From Roseomonas indoligenes (GTDB taxonomy: Bacteria > Pseudomonadota > Alphaproteobacteria > Acetobacterales > Acetobacteraceae), in contig NZ_JAGIZA010000003.1 of assembly GCF_017813365.1 (NCBI RefSeq), forward strand, positions 62,001 through 126,000: DNA of 64,000 bases, in the 5' to 3' direction. A program made the position numbers and the translations under genes. Below are positions 7,284 to 14,575 of this stretch, in pieces (position 1 is the first letter of the stretch; the number at the start of each line of letters is the position of its first letter). The notes below the pieces were generated by a model. The model ran no database searches. It was given only the letters and a program-made list of their open reading frames with translations, and was not told the origin of the DNA.

Positions 7284-7741
7284 TCGGCACCTCCCGTCAG
7301 CACCAGGGGCGCCGGCGCATGGTCAGGCCCGAGGGCCGCAGCGCGCTCGGCATGCACCAGCTCCAGCTTCACCGTGTTGCAGATGCCGTCAGCCAGCTTC
7401 GCGGCGGCCAGGGCCTGCTTGGGCGAGGTCTTACCCTCCCTGAGAGAAGCCAGTTCCGCGAACAGGATGGCCCTGAGGCCGGCAGAGGTCATGGTGGTAG
7501 GCGATGGGCGGGGCGGCATCACAACGACCTCCTGCGTGGGCTGGGGCTGCGTGGCGGGCTGGGTAGGTGGCTGAGGGGCGGATGGGGCCTCACGCGCTGG
7601 CAGCAGCCCCTGCTGAGAGAGCGATACCTTCAGCAGCACGATGTCGCGGGCCGGCAGCGGGACCTTCCGGGCAACCTCGGCCTCGGTGTAGCCCTGCCTG
7701 AACAGGTCCTTCGCCTGCTCGCGCCGATCTTCCAGGGTCAC
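7271..7741 (-). CDS. HTH-containing phage protein (156 aa)
   Basis: This is read from a GTG at 7741 that overlaps the upstream stop as GTGA. The N-terminal segment EQAKDLFRQGYTEAEVARKV is a helix-turn-helix of the kind found in small terminases and regulators. It is followed by a Pro/Gln-rich linker and a C-terminal helical region (SLREGKTSPKQALAAAKLAD). It may be a transcription regulator. Longer upstream reading in this frame is unlikely, because it would overlap the neighbouring gene almost entirely and uses atypical codons. Confidence 0.6.
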   Translation of the reverse strand: MTLEDRREQAKDLFRQGYTEAEVARKVPLPARDIVLLKVSLSQQGLLPAREAPSAPQPPTQPATQPQPTQEVVVMPPRPSPTTMTSAGLRAILFAELASLREGKTSPKQALAAAKLADGICNTVKLELVHAERAAALGPDHAPAPLVLTGGAECSG

Positions 7742-7983
7742 GGCCGCCCCCTCCCCAGCGTCTCGCCCACCTGAAGCTGCTCCTGCGCCGCCTTCAGGGT
7801 GCGGGGGTTCGTGTACATGGCGAACTTCCCGTCGAGCTGCAGGCAGACCATGCCGCTGCTGCGCTCCTCGGCCGTGGCGCCGCGGGTCAGCAGGTCGGCC
7901 GCGCGGTTGATCTGGTGGATGTCGTCCCAGGTCTTGCCGGAGGTGCTGGGGTGCTTGCCCCGGGTGCGGTGCTGGGGGCGCAT
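7738..7983 (-). CDS. Hypothetical phage protein (81 aa)
   Basis: The ATG at 7983 overlaps the stop of the HNH-like gene (TGATG). The protein has SGKTWDDIHQINRAADLLTR and SSGMVCLQLDGKFAMYTNPR, with a regular alternation of helix and strand. No family is recognised. The order suggests a replication-associated accessory. Confidence 0.55.
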   Translation of the reverse strand: MRPQHRTRGKHPSTSGKTWDDIHQINRAADLLTRGATAEERSSGMVCLQLDGKFAMYTNPRTLKAAQEQLQVGETLGRGRP

Positions 7984-8552
7984 CAGGCGGCGCCCCGAAC
8001 GACACTTCGCATGCATGCGAACGGGGTCACGCCACTCTCTTCCAAGTAGGCGACCAGCGCCTTGAGCTCGTCGAGGGTGGCATCCGACTTCAGTCGGTTG
8101 GCGCGGTAGCTGATGACCCGCACATTGCTGGGCACGTAGCCCAGGGACGGCACGAGGCGGTCCAGAGTGGGGCTGTTGTCGCGCTGCCCACCAACCACGA
8201 GCGCCAAGCCCAGGACAGGACATGCGGCCGGGACAGCGATGTCCGAGGCCGAGAGCGTGAAGGCGATGCCATGGCGAGCGGCCCGATATCGCGCTTTATC
8301 GAACAGGTGCCGCGCTACGTCCGACTGGCGCCGCTCAGCGACCCGCAGCCGCTCGGCCGCCCGCTTTTCGGGGTTCGCAGCGCGGTAGGCCGCCTTCCTG
8401 GTGCGCTCGTAGGACCGCCTCTGATCTCTCTCCGCCCGGTCGCCATCCCAGGGGGACATAAAGGACATGTCTATAGACACATGTCCTTTTTGTCCCTTCG
8501 TAGGGACATGGGGACATTCTGGGGACATGTCCCTTTTGTCCCGGATGTTCAT
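7983..8552 (-). CDS. HNH-like endonuclease
   Basis: A 189-residue protein. The C-terminal part contains ACPVLGLALVVGGQRDNSPT, then LDRLVPSLGYVPSNVRVISY and RANRLKSDA. This S-x-D-R-x-x-P-x-x-G-Y-x-x-x-N-V-x-x-I-S-x-x-A-N-x-x-K pattern is the variant HNH fold of phage nucleases, with Asp/Asn in place of the central His. The middle third (ERTRKAAYRAANPEKRAAER) is a basic helix. The N-terminal 40 residues are encoded by a repeat cluster, so they look like a late addition. The ATG at 8552 overlaps the ATPase stop (ATGA). Confidence 0.65.
   Translation of the reverse strand: MNIRDKRDMSPECPHVPTKGQKGHVSIDMSFMSPWDGDRAERDQRRSYERTRKAAYRAANPEKRAAERLRVAERRQSDVARHLFDKARYRAARHGIAFTLSASDIAVPAACPVLGLALVVGGQRDNSPTLDRLVPSLGYVPSNVRVISYRANRLKSDATLDELKALVAYLEESGVTPFACMRSVVRGAA
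8453..8542. repeat. GGGACAT repeat cluster, candidate replication origin
   Basis: In 90 bases there are four direct copies of GGGACAT (8453, 8503, 8511, 8522). There is also an exact inverted repeat with 11-base arms AAAGGACATGT/ACATGTCCTTT around an 8-base loop (8460-8489). An 18-base direct repeat with one mismatch, ACATGTCC(T/C)TTTTGTCCC, occurs at 8479 and 8525. The cluster lies in the 5' part of the HNH-like gene, right beside the replication ATPase gene. It looks like a set of iterons. Confidence 0.6.
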
Positions 8553-9709
8553 TGGCCGTTCTCCATGCTGACTGCCCAGACCAAATCTCCCCACTTGCCG
8601 ACCTGGCGCCCGGCAATGAGGTCCCGAGAGGCCCGGTCAAACGCCTTTTTCTGGGCGTCCGGCTTGGCCTCGGTGAATGCGCGCTGGTAGGCATGCTCCC
8701 GCCAGTCCTTGATGGACACGCAGGGCATGTGCGGGGGCACGAACTCATTAACCGGTGGGATGCGGCCCTGCCGGGCGATCAGGTCGTGCAGGATGTCGAG
8801 GGCCTGCCCCATCTGGCCTGAGGGCTTCTTCGGCTTGCCCTTCGGCGCGTCGGTGGGATCGATGAGGCAGGTGGTAATATCGTCCCCGTCCTCGTCCTGG
8901 CCCAACACCACCCGGCGCAGGTTGAAGCCCAGCTTGTCCCCATCCGCGTCGTCCTTCGCCTTGGCGACCCGCATCAGACGCGGGCCGTCCTCCTCGGGGC
9001 GACTGATCTCCAACTCGCAGTCGCACGCGCCGTGCAGGCTGTTGTGGCCGCGCATGCCGCGCGTCACGTCCTTGCCAGTGTGGTGGATGACCGTGACGTG
9101 GGCGCCGGTCGCGTGACGGACATCGGAGAAGATGGACAGGATCTTGCCCATCCCCTCGGGGCCGTTCTCGTCTCCCCCGCCCATGGCCCGGCTCAGGGTG
9201 TCGATCAGGATCCACTGCGCGCCGACTGCCATGGCCGCCGCGATCAGCTCGGCCACGGCCTGCGGGTCGTCGTGCAGGTTCAAGGGCTGGGCGAGGTAAC
9301 AGAAGTCCGGGCAGTCCCCGAACTCGTCCGCCAAGGCCTGCAAGCGCTTGTCCGCTCCGCCCTCACCTTCCAGAAAGCCGTAGAGCACCTTCGTGCGCTT
9401 GACCCGCCGGCCGAAAACCTCGCGTCCTTGCGCGGCAGCGTAGGCGATGTGGCTGCCCATGAAGGACTTGCCCGACCCAGGCGGCCCGTAGATCGCGCTG
9501 AACTCGCGGGCGTAGAAAAGCCCCTTGACGATGTATTCCCGCGTGGTGGACTGCCGCGCCTCACCGATTGTCTTGACCAGCAGGCGGCCGACACGCAGCC
9601 CGCCTTCCTCAGCAACGGCCTTGATCGCCTCAGCCATGACGGCCGGGTTCGTGGCCTGGGTCGCCAGACGCGCCCGCTTCTCGGCCTCGCCCCACATGTC
9701 GGCGCTCAT
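8549..9709 (-). CDS. RepA-like RecA-fold helicase/ATPase
   Basis: A 386-residue protein. It has Walker A GPPGSGKS at residues 75-82, Walker B QWILIDTLSRAM near 165-176 and the TVIHHTGKD sensor near 206-214, in the order of the RSF1010 RepA/AAA_25 family of hexameric replicative helicases. The C-terminal part is a helical domain, MPCVSIKDWREHAYQRAF, that probably binds partners. It is likely the phage replicative helicase or its loader. The gene overlaps both neighbours by four bases (ATGA on each side). Confidence 0.85.
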   Translation of the reverse strand: MSADMWGEAEKRARLATQATNPAVMAEAIKAVAEEGGLRVGRLLVKTIGEARQSTTREYIVKGLFYAREFSAIYGPPGSGKSFMGSHIAYAAAQGREVFGRRVKRTKVLYGFLEGEGGADKRLQALADEFGDCPDFCYLAQPLNLHDDPQAVAELIAAAMAVGAQWILIDTLSRAMGGGDENGPEGMGKILSIFSDVRHATGAHVTVIHHTGKDVTRGMRGHNSLHGACDCELEISRPEEDGPRLMRVAKAKDDADGDKLGFNLRRVVLGQDEDGDDITTCLIDPTDAPKGKPKKPSGQMGQALDILHDLIARQGRIPPVNEFVPPHMPCVSIKDWREHAYQRAFTEAKPDAQKKAFDRASRDLIAGRQVGKWGDLVWAVSMENGQ

Positions 9710-10320
9710 GCAGCGCGGCCTTTCTCAATGAGCTTGGCAAGGCGGATGAGGGCGGCACCGTGTTTGCAGGACCAGCGCCAGGCGGCGAGGGAACCGAAGT
9801 TAGGTCCGGCAGCCTCGGTCGGCGCCTCCCGCGGCGCACCGGCCGGCTTGGCCGACCAAGCGCCGCTGGTCAGATCGACCTTCACCAGCAGGCGAGCACC
9901 TGCCCACTCCATCAGCGCCCAACTCTCGCCGCCCTTGATGCGCCGATCGAACAGCGTGAGCAGGACGAAGGGGCCGTCCAGGGCACAGGACCACTCGGCC
10001 AGGATCCATTCCGGTTCGCCGCGCTCCAAGGTCTGCAGGAAGGCGACCGCATAGTCCCGGGCCGTCCCGATCCCGAGCCGGATACGGTCCGCACGATCCT
10101 CGCGCATTCCGGCCTCGATCCAGGCGACGACATCCGGCGTGAAGGCGGGGAATTGCTCGATGACCGATACCGGCACCTGAGCGTCCCGGGCTGACAGGAG
10201 CCCGCGAACCTTTGCGAGCAGGCGCATATCCTCTGCCATGGGCAGCGGCACGTGCTGGCCGCCGACGTAATCGTCCGCGACCTGCGCCAGCCTGCTCAGA
10301 GTGGATGTGCCCCCGCTCAC
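9706..10320 (-). CDS. Hypothetical phage replication-module protein (204 aa)
   Basis: This starts at a GTG at 10,320, seven bases after the GapR-like gene. It has an N-terminal helical region (LAQVADDYVGGQHVPLPMAE), then a central strand-rich segment with PEWILAEWSCALDGPFVLLT and DRRIKGGESWALMEWAGARL. The C-terminus is basic and ends IRLAKLIEKGRAA. No family is recognised. Translational coupling to the helicase gene suggests an accessory role such as primer or origin recognition. Confidence 0.55.
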   Translation of the reverse strand: MSGGTSTLSRLAQVADDYVGGQHVPLPMAEDMRLLAKVRGLLSARDAQVPVSVIEQFPAFTPDVVAWIEAGMREDRADRIRLGIGTARDYAVAFLQTLERGEPEWILAEWSCALDGPFVLLTLFDRRIKGGESWALMEWAGARLLVKVDLTSGAWSAKPAGAPREAPTEAAGPNFGSLAAWRWSCKHGAALIRLAKLIEKGRAA

Positions 10321-10327
10321 CTGGATC

Positions 10328-10585
10328 TCACATACCCAGAGCGCGGCGGTAGAGATCGAGCAGGGTCTCTTGCTCTTCGACCTCAGCAGGCTCCTGCTTC
10401 CGCTGACGGATGATCTGGCGGATCACCTTCACGTCGAAGCCGGCACCCTTGGCTTCGGCCAGGATGTCCTTCTGGTCCTCGGAGAAGGCCTTCTTCTCCT
10501 CCTCCAGCTTCTCCCACCGCTCGATGATAGAGCGCAGGCGCTCAGCGGCGATGCCGCCCACATCAGTGTCGCTTTCGTCAGCCAT
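10328..10585 (-). CDS. GapR-like DUF2312 nucleoid protein
   Basis: An 85-residue protein with the family signature LRSIIERWEKLEEEKKAFSE, DQKDILAEAKGAGFDVKVIR, QIIRQRKQEP and the C-terminal EEQETLLDLYRRALGM. GapR clamps overtwisted AT-rich DNA ahead of forks and stimulates topoisomerases in Caulobacter. This copy has the paired coiled-coil and basic second helix. The start is at 10,585, where the ATG overlaps the upstream stop region; an earlier in-frame ATG lies inside the previous gene. It is a phage-borne copy placed next to the replication ATPase, so a role in phage replication is likely. Confidence 0.85.
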   Translation of the reverse strand: MADESDTDVGGIAAERLRSIIERWEKLEEEKKAFSEDQKDILAEAKGAGFDVKVIRQIIRQRKQEPAEVEEQETLLDLYRRALGM

Positions 10586-10808
10586 TGGAGCCTCGCTTGA
10601 AGGGGATGAACCGCTCGACACGCATCAGGCCGAGGGCGTTGATGACGCGCTCGCTGGGGTCGCGCCGGCCGCTGATCGTCTCGGAGACAACGGAGACCGG
10701 GATGTTATGGCGCTGCGCCCAGCGAGACTGGCCACCGGCCATTTCGCACGCATGCGAAAGTCGGTTTCGGAGGTCACCCGACGTGAGGGCCTGGGCGTCC
10801 TCGGTCAC
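10578..10808 (-). CDS. Small HTH DNA-binding protein (Cro/YdaS type)
   Basis: A 76-residue protein from a GTG. The segment QSRWAQRHNIPVSVVSETIS followed by GRRDPSERVINALGL is a Cro/CI-type helix-turn-helix. The N-terminal LRNRLSHACEM is a helix. It probably binds an operator or origin. It overlaps the neighbours by 4 and 8 bases. Confidence 0.7.
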   Translation of the reverse strand: MTEDAQALTSGDLRNRLSHACEMAGGQSRWAQRHNIPVSVVSETISGRRDPSERVINALGLMRVERFIPFKRGSNG

Positions 10809-11719
10809 CCCCGACCTCGCATCTCGGAAGCGAGGCGGTCCACCTGATCCTTAAAGACCACGTTCTTGCCGCTCGCCTTGAAAATGGCGATGAACTGCGC
10901 TTCGTCCGCGCCTACGCCCTCGTAGCGGCCAAGGAACAGGTGGCGGGACCCATTCCGCGTCATCTGCCGGAGCACCACCGGGTAATCGTCTCCGATCACC
11001 GGCTTGATCTCCACGCGGAGCGTGAAGGTGGGCTCGTAGGGGGTGTGGCTAGTCAGCCGCAACCCATCCAGACCAAGCCGGTACGAACCGGCCGAAGTGG
11101 CGCCCGCGGACGGCAGCGACGCGCCCAGCACCACGTCTTGCGGGGCTTCGAACGCCACCTTCAAGGAGAAGCTGGGCGCTCCCAGATTGGCGAGCTGGGC
11201 GAGGACGCCCTCACCTGCCGCGATGAGGCTGTTACGGCTGATGTCTTTGCCATAGCTGCAATGGGTCGAATCCGGCGCCTTCTGGGCAGCCTCAACCTGA
11301 GCCGCGATGAGCCCTCGAATTTCTTCTCGGATGTCCTCGCGGCTCCGGAGTTCCTTTGCTATCTCCTCCGCAATCCGTTCGCCCGCGGCGATCTGCGCGA
11401 AAGCCGCCTGATAAACAGGATCCAGGAACAGCGCTTGCAGCCGATTGTGGATCGGTGTCGCCTCGGCCTCAGCCCGGTCGTGTGCGTCGAGCAGATGCCC
11501 GAACCGCTCACGGAACCAAGGCTGGGCGCCGATCCATTCCATGTAGCCGGCGTCCGCCAGCATGTCCTCAACCGGCTTTCCCTTGTATTTGCCGAAGGGC
11601 ACGACATTATCGGCCATGTTCAATCCGCTCCTGACGGGTTGTGCACGACGCCCGTTCCCGTTCGCAGCGGGGCGGTCGTTTCCGTTTGAGGGGATGACGT
11701 GCGCGTCACTGTCGGACAT
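10805..11719 (-). CDS. Phage protein with exonuclease X-type PFGKYKGKP motif
   Basis: A 304-residue protein from the ATG at 11,719, preceded by GAGGGG. Residues 36-60 contain VVPFGKYKGKPVEDM and a Tyr/Trp-rich segment (YMEWIGAQPWFRERF), the pattern of the DUF3820/exodeoxyribonuclease X C-terminal domain that binds nucleic acid. A long helical middle (EEIAKELRSREDIREEIRGL) is followed by a strand-rich C-terminus. ATG 11,617 is an alternative start just before the motif. Frames extending further upstream run into a small separate gene, so they are not used. Confidence 0.6.
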   Translation of the reverse strand: MSDSDAHVIPSNGNDRPAANGNGRRAQPVRSGLNMADNVVPFGKYKGKPVEDMLADAGYMEWIGAQPWFRERFGHLLDAHDRAEAEATPIHNRLQALFLDPVYQAAFAQIAAGERIAEEIAKELRSREDIREEIRGLIAAQVEAAQKAPDSTHCSYGKDISRNSLIAAGEGVLAQLANLGAPSFSLKVAFEAPQDVVLGASLPSAGATSAGSYRLGLDGLRLTSHTPYEPTFTLRVEIKPVIGDDYPVVLRQMTRNGSRHLFLGRYEGVGADEAQFIAIFKASGKNVVFKDQVDRLASEMRGRG

Positions 11720-11879
11720 GCGGCTTGCCCCTCTCATCCACATGGACAGGCGGCAGGCTCTGCGCGCGGCGAAGCTCGTTTGCCCTCTCCAGCGCGTGCA
11801 CGTAGCAGCGCTGTTCCTGTCCCACACGGACGGCGATCTCGTCGGGGCAGCCCGGAACGTCACACCGGAGACCGCTCAT
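11706..11879 (-). CDS. Small cysteine-containing phage protein (57 aa)
   Basis: It begins MSGLRCDVPGCPDEI and has a Cys at residue 25 with a following His (QRCYVHALE). The four potential metal ligands C6, C11, C25 and H28 form a compact zinc-knuckle-like unit. It overlaps the RuvC-like gene upstream by ATGA and the next gene by 14 bases. It is shorter than common gene-calling cut-offs. Confidence 0.65.
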   Translation of the reverse strand: MSGLRCDVPGCPDEIAVRVGQEQRCYVHALERANELRRAQSLPPVHVDERGKPHVRQ

Positions 11880-12367
11880 GCCGCAAAGGCCGCCAGCCCG
11901 TGCATGCGGCCGGATCCATGCAGCGCGATCAGCGCTGCCTCCGCCCGCCCGTCATCCTTCACCCGGGCGAAGGAGGCCGCGGCGCCCGGCCAAAGTTGGC
12001 ACGCGCGTGCCCGGGACGCGCTCTTGTCCCGCCCCAGGCTGAGGTCGCGCTTCCAGACCTGCGGACGCACCATCGTGTAGGCGAGCCCCGCCGCGGCCAG
12101 AGCGCCCTCGATCTGCCCGAAGGAGCGCCCGAGATTGAAGGACTGCACCGCGCCGTCGTTCGGCATCGGCCCTACGTCCTCCAGAAAGGCGTGGACGACG
12201 GAACGCTCCCGCAGAAAGGCGGCCAGCACCGATGGAACCAATCGGGTGCGCTTGCCCTCCCCGACCTTAATCTTGACGGTCGGCAGATCGCGCACCTCAA
12301 CCAGGTGCCCGTCGTCGGTCATCCAAGCGATCGCGCCGGAAGCGCCGGGGTCGATGCCAACGATCAC
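11876..12367 (-). CDS. RuvC-like Holliday junction resolvase
   Basis: A 163-residue protein starting at a GTG that overlaps the upstream TGA. It has the RNase H-fold signature VGIDPGASGAIAWM with Asp7, a second acidic FLEDVGPMPNDG near 70, and a C-terminal DDGRAEAALIALHG with the clustered acidic residues of RuvC. It resolves recombination or replication junctions before packaging. The family normally has about 165-170 residues. Phage RuvC copies of this type are common in alphaproteobacterial phages. Confidence 0.85.
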   Translation of the reverse strand: MIVGIDPGASGAIAWMTDDGHLVEVRDLPTVKIKVGEGKRTRLVPSVLAAFLRERSVVHAFLEDVGPMPNDGAVQSFNLGRSFGQIEGALAAAGLAYTMVRPQVWKRDLSLGRDKSASRARACQLWPGAAASFARVKDDGRAEAALIALHGSGRMHGLAAFAA

Positions 12368-12654
12368 TGCACAACACCCCGCAACCGGAACACGCCCACC
12401 GGGCGGGAATGGCAGGTCTTGCGGCTGGAGCGCTCGTGCCGAAGCAGTTCCCAGTCCTTCGCCTGGAACACCGCCCCCATCACCCGCGGATCCACGTCCT
12501 CGGGCGGCGGGCACTTGGCGCGCACGTCGTTGATGGTGACCGTCCGGCCTCCGAGACCGAGCAGGCGGGCATGGGCGCGGGCCTGGGCCAGCCATTCGGC
12601 GCGGTGCGCCTCGAAGTGCGGAAGGACGGTGTCCTCGAAGAGGGTGGTGCTCAT
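12364..12654 (-). CDS. Conserved-looking phage protein (96 aa)
   Basis: It begins MSTTLFEDTVLPHFEAHRAE and contains TINDVRAKCPPPEDVDPRVM and GAVFQAKDWELLRHERSSRK. It ends with TCHSRPVGVFRLRG. The repeated CPPPxDVDPRVMGAVF block is a recurring phage signature seen near nuclease genes, recalled from similar phages and not checked here. It may be a DNA-binding or nuclease partner. The start at 12,654 overlaps the small upstream gene (TGATG). Confidence 0.55.
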   Translation of the reverse strand: MSTTLFEDTVLPHFEAHRAEWLAQARAHARLLGLGGRTVTINDVRAKCPPPEDVDPRVMGAVFQAKDWELLRHERSSRKTCHSRPVGVFRLRGVVQ

Positions 12655-12773
12655 CAGCGCCACCACCAGAAGCGCCGAATGCGCCACTCTTGAGCACGAC
12701 GAACGGCCTCCTCAGCGCGCGCGGTCCAAACCCGCTCACGCCAGCTGGCGAAGCGTTCCCATAGAGGCTTCAT
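12654..12773 (-). CDS. Very small basic, Trp-rich phage protein (39 aa)
   Basis: It begins MKPLWERFASWRERVWTARA and ends with Arg/Trp repeats (RIRRFWWWR). The ATG overlaps the upstream stop as ATGA and the stop overlaps the next start as TGATG, which supports real translation. The function is unknown. The amphipathic basic composition suggests nucleic-acid or membrane contact. Confidence 0.5.
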   Translation of the reverse strand: MKPLWERFASWRERVWTARAEEAVRRAQEWRIRRFWWWR

Positions 12774-13054
12774 GCGCTCCCTTTCAGGGCATCAAGCTTC
12801 GCGCGCACCAGGGCCTGGCGAGCGTCGAGCTGCCTCATCTCGTCTTGCATCCGCGCCTCGTAGGCGGCCTTGATGCGATCCTGCTCGTCGGCCCAGAGCC
12901 GCTTCGGCTCGCCGTAGAAGATCGCCTTCGCGCGCCGCGCAGACACGACGCAGGCGCGGGCCGCGCGGTCGATCGCGCCGTCTAGCCCGTGCTGCGGACG
13001 GTCCAGCAGGACCATCTCGCGCAGCAGCGTTCGACCGCTGAGCGCGCTATTCAT
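12770..13054 (-). CDS. Hypothetical helical phage protein (94 aa)
   Basis: It starts MNSALSGRTLLREMVLL at 13,054, where the ATG overlaps the TAG of the preceding gene. It is strongly helical, with RMQDEMRQLDARQALVRAKL near the C-terminus forming a likely coiled coil. The charge is mixed, with many Arg and Ala. No family is recognised. Confidence 0.55.
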   Translation of the reverse strand: MNSALSGRTLLREMVLLDRPQHGLDGAIDRAARACVVSARRAKAIFYGEPKRLWADEQDRIKAAYEARMQDEMRQLDARQALVRAKLDALKGSA

Positions 13055-13289
13055 GGCTTCCGAACCTTTGGACGGAATTTCCAACATCTGGGACAAGAGG
13101 CTCTCCATGCTTCAGGGCATGGAGAGCGAGCGTTTCACCATTCAGCAGCGTAGGCAGACCCGGGGGCTGGCACCCCTGGGTCGTCTGCTGTTGCGCCTGT
13201 TGACGCGCCTCCAAAGCAGTTCGGCAGCCGGCGGTGGGCTGGGCGGGGAGCCCGGCGTCGACGGCGGCGGGGGTAAAGGCGGCGGCCAT
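13047..13289 (-). CDS. Hypothetical phage protein (80 aa)
   Basis: An 80-residue protein: MAAAFTPAAVDAGLPAQPTA, then a Gln-rich stretch EARQQAQQQTTQ and a C-terminal LVPDVGNSVQRF. No domain is recognised. It lies directly after the HTH-rich regulator with no gap, so it is in the same transcript. Confidence 0.45.
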   Translation of the reverse strand: MAAAFTPAAVDAGLPAQPTAGCRTALEARQQAQQQTTQGCQPPGLPTLLNGETLALHALKHGEPLVPDVGNSVQRFGSHE

Positions 13290-14045
13290 TCAGGCAGCCC
13301 GCCGGGTGATGATGGGAGCGCCGTCTCGCTCCTTGCAGTCGGTGCAGACGAACCACCGGGGCGGATCCACGATGTCGGCCGGCTTGCGGCAGCACATGCA
13401 GAGGCGAGTGGGGACGGGATCCACGACGGTGGGCGCCTCCACCTTCTGCGGCAGTGCCGCGATTGCCGCCTTAGTCCGGCAGCGGTAGGGGATATGCTCT
13501 CCCTGCGCCCGCATCGCATTGAGAGCGTCGTGGACCGTGGCTTCCTTGCAGCCCAGACGTCGCGCAATCTCGCGCGTAGGCAAGGTCAGCGGGTCCAGAT
13601 AGAGAGCCTTCACCGCCTCGTAATCGACTGTAGGTGCGGGGCCACGCCGGGGCTTGGCTGGGACATTTACGCCAGCCTGGCGCTGAGCATGGAGGATCTT
13701 GCTGACGGCCCTCTCCGTGATGCCGAGAGAGGCTGCGATCTGCTTCTGCACGACCCCGTCGCGTGCCAGCTGGGTAACGGCGCGCCAGTCGAGCTTGCGC
13801 GGCGCCCCCGGCATATCCTGCAGAGGAAGGTCTATGCCCTTGCGCCGAGCCTTGGAGGCGTAGTCGTAAACGGCGCTGATGCTGATGCCCAGCTTATCGG
13901 CGATGGCCGAAGCAGCCCAACGCGCCTTATACAGTCGCGCGACCTCAGCCTCACGCGGTGTGAGAAGTGCGTCGGCTGCCTCGGCGGAAGTGCCGTGGGG
14001 GTTGGCAGCCGACGCGGCCGGACTGGAGGAGGTTCCGTCCGGCAT
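13290..14045 (-). CDS. Multi-HTH phage regulator with C-terminal Cys motifs
   Basis: A 251-residue protein with three repeated helix-turn-helix segments. These are REAEVARLYKARWAASAIAD with KLGISISAVYDYA near 32-64, VTQLARDGVVQKQIAASLGI near 90-108, and ALYLDPLTLPTREIARRLGC near 147-166 followed by KEATVHDALNAMRAQG. The C-terminus has CMCC and CTDC motifs (LCMCCRKPADIV, WFVCTDCKER), which suggest a zinc site. It probably binds DNA at several half-sites as an early regulator. It is the third gene of the leftward operon. Confidence 0.7.
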   Translation of the reverse strand: MPDGTSSSPAASAANPHGTSAEAADALLTPREAEVARLYKARWAASAIADKLGISISAVYDYASKARRKGIDLPLQDMPGAPRKLDWRAVTQLARDGVVQKQIAASLGITERAVSKILHAQRQAGVNVPAKPRRGPAPTVDYEAVKALYLDPLTLPTREIARRLGCKEATVHDALNAMRAQGEHIPYRCRTKAAIAALPQKVEAPTVVDPVPTRLCMCCRKPADIVDPPRWFVCTDCKERDGAPIITRRAA

Positions 14046-14285
14046 CTACTTGGCGCCTCGCAGGGTGGGCCCCATGCTGGCGTCCATCTGTTGGATCAGC
14101 GCGCGGGCGGCATCGTGCAGCGGCTCCGCGTCGTATTCGTGCGGGATGCCCTCCACCATCTCGCCGTCCGGGTACACGGCGCGCAGCATCACCGCGCCGA
14201 ACTCGTCCAGGACGATCTGCGCCTTCGGGCCTGGCACGCCGCGCTCAATGGTCAGAATGGTGGTGCGCTCGGGGAGGCCGGCCAT
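14046..14285 (-). CDS. Hypothetical phage protein (79 aa)
   Basis: A 79-residue protein with ILTIERGVPGPKAQIVLDEF and AVYPDGEMVEGIPHEYDAEP. It is strand-rich and acidic, with two short helices at the C-terminus. No family is recognised. It starts inside the stop of the Cro-like gene (TGATG). Confidence 0.5.
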   Translation of the reverse strand: MAGLPERTTILTIERGVPGPKAQIVLDEFGAVMLRAVYPDGEMVEGIPHEYDAEPLHDAARALIQQMDASMGPTLRGAK

Positions 14286-14491
14286 CAGGTGGCGTCCGCG
14301 AGCACGAAGAAGTCCTCGGGCTTGATGACCACGCCCGCCTCTCTGGCCTTCTGGACCACATCGCCTTGACGGCGAGCGGGGATGAACCCGGCATCCTTCC
14401 AGGACTGGACGGTAGTCGGGGGGCTGCCGAGGATGGCAGCAGCCTTCCGGGTGCCGCCGAGCTTGCTGATGATGCGGGCCGCAGGGGTCAT
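14285..14491 (-). CDS. Cro-like repressor of the leftward operon
   Basis: A 68-residue protein. ARIISKLGGTRKAAAILGSP and TTVQSWKDAGFIPARRQGD form a compact helix-turn-helix of the Cro/carph-isopro type. It is transcribed away from the CI gene across a shared operator region. The ATG at 14,491 is preferred over the one at 14,500, because the predicted -10 box (14,503-14,498) overlaps the latter; the mRNA would then start almost at the ATG, so it is probably leaderless. The protein is a likely early-lytic repressor. Confidence 0.75.
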   Translation of the reverse strand: MTPAARIISKLGGTRKAAAILGSPPTTVQSWKDAGFIPARRQGDVVQKAREAGVVIKPEDFFVLADAT

Positions 14492-14566
14492 GTACGACAT
14501 ATTCGACGTTTTCCGCCGAATGTCAACGATCTTGTCGTACAGACGAATCGTTCGAGTTTCTCGTAC
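14491..14566. promoter_or_regulatory. CI/Cro operator cluster
   Basis: The short intergenic region between the divergent CI and Cro-like genes carries TCGTAC-type half sites: GTACGA at 14,492-14,497, TCGTAC at 14,535-14,540 and TCGTACG at 14,561-14,567, with a related TCGTTCGA at 14,548. The same core occurs three times at the second control region (16,478-16,530). It is probably a shared repressor operator. The footprint is inferred. Confidence 0.55.
14498..14526 (-). promoter_or_regulatory. Leftward early promoter (TTGACA, 17 bases, AATATG)
   Basis: On the minus strand TTGACA lies at 14,526-14,521 and AATATG at 14,503-14,498, exactly 17 bases apart. It drives the Cro-like gene and the long leftward operon. 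It overlaps the GTACGA/TCGTAC operator cluster, so repressor binding would block it. Confidence 0.65.
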
Positions 14567-14575
14567 GGGCTCGTC

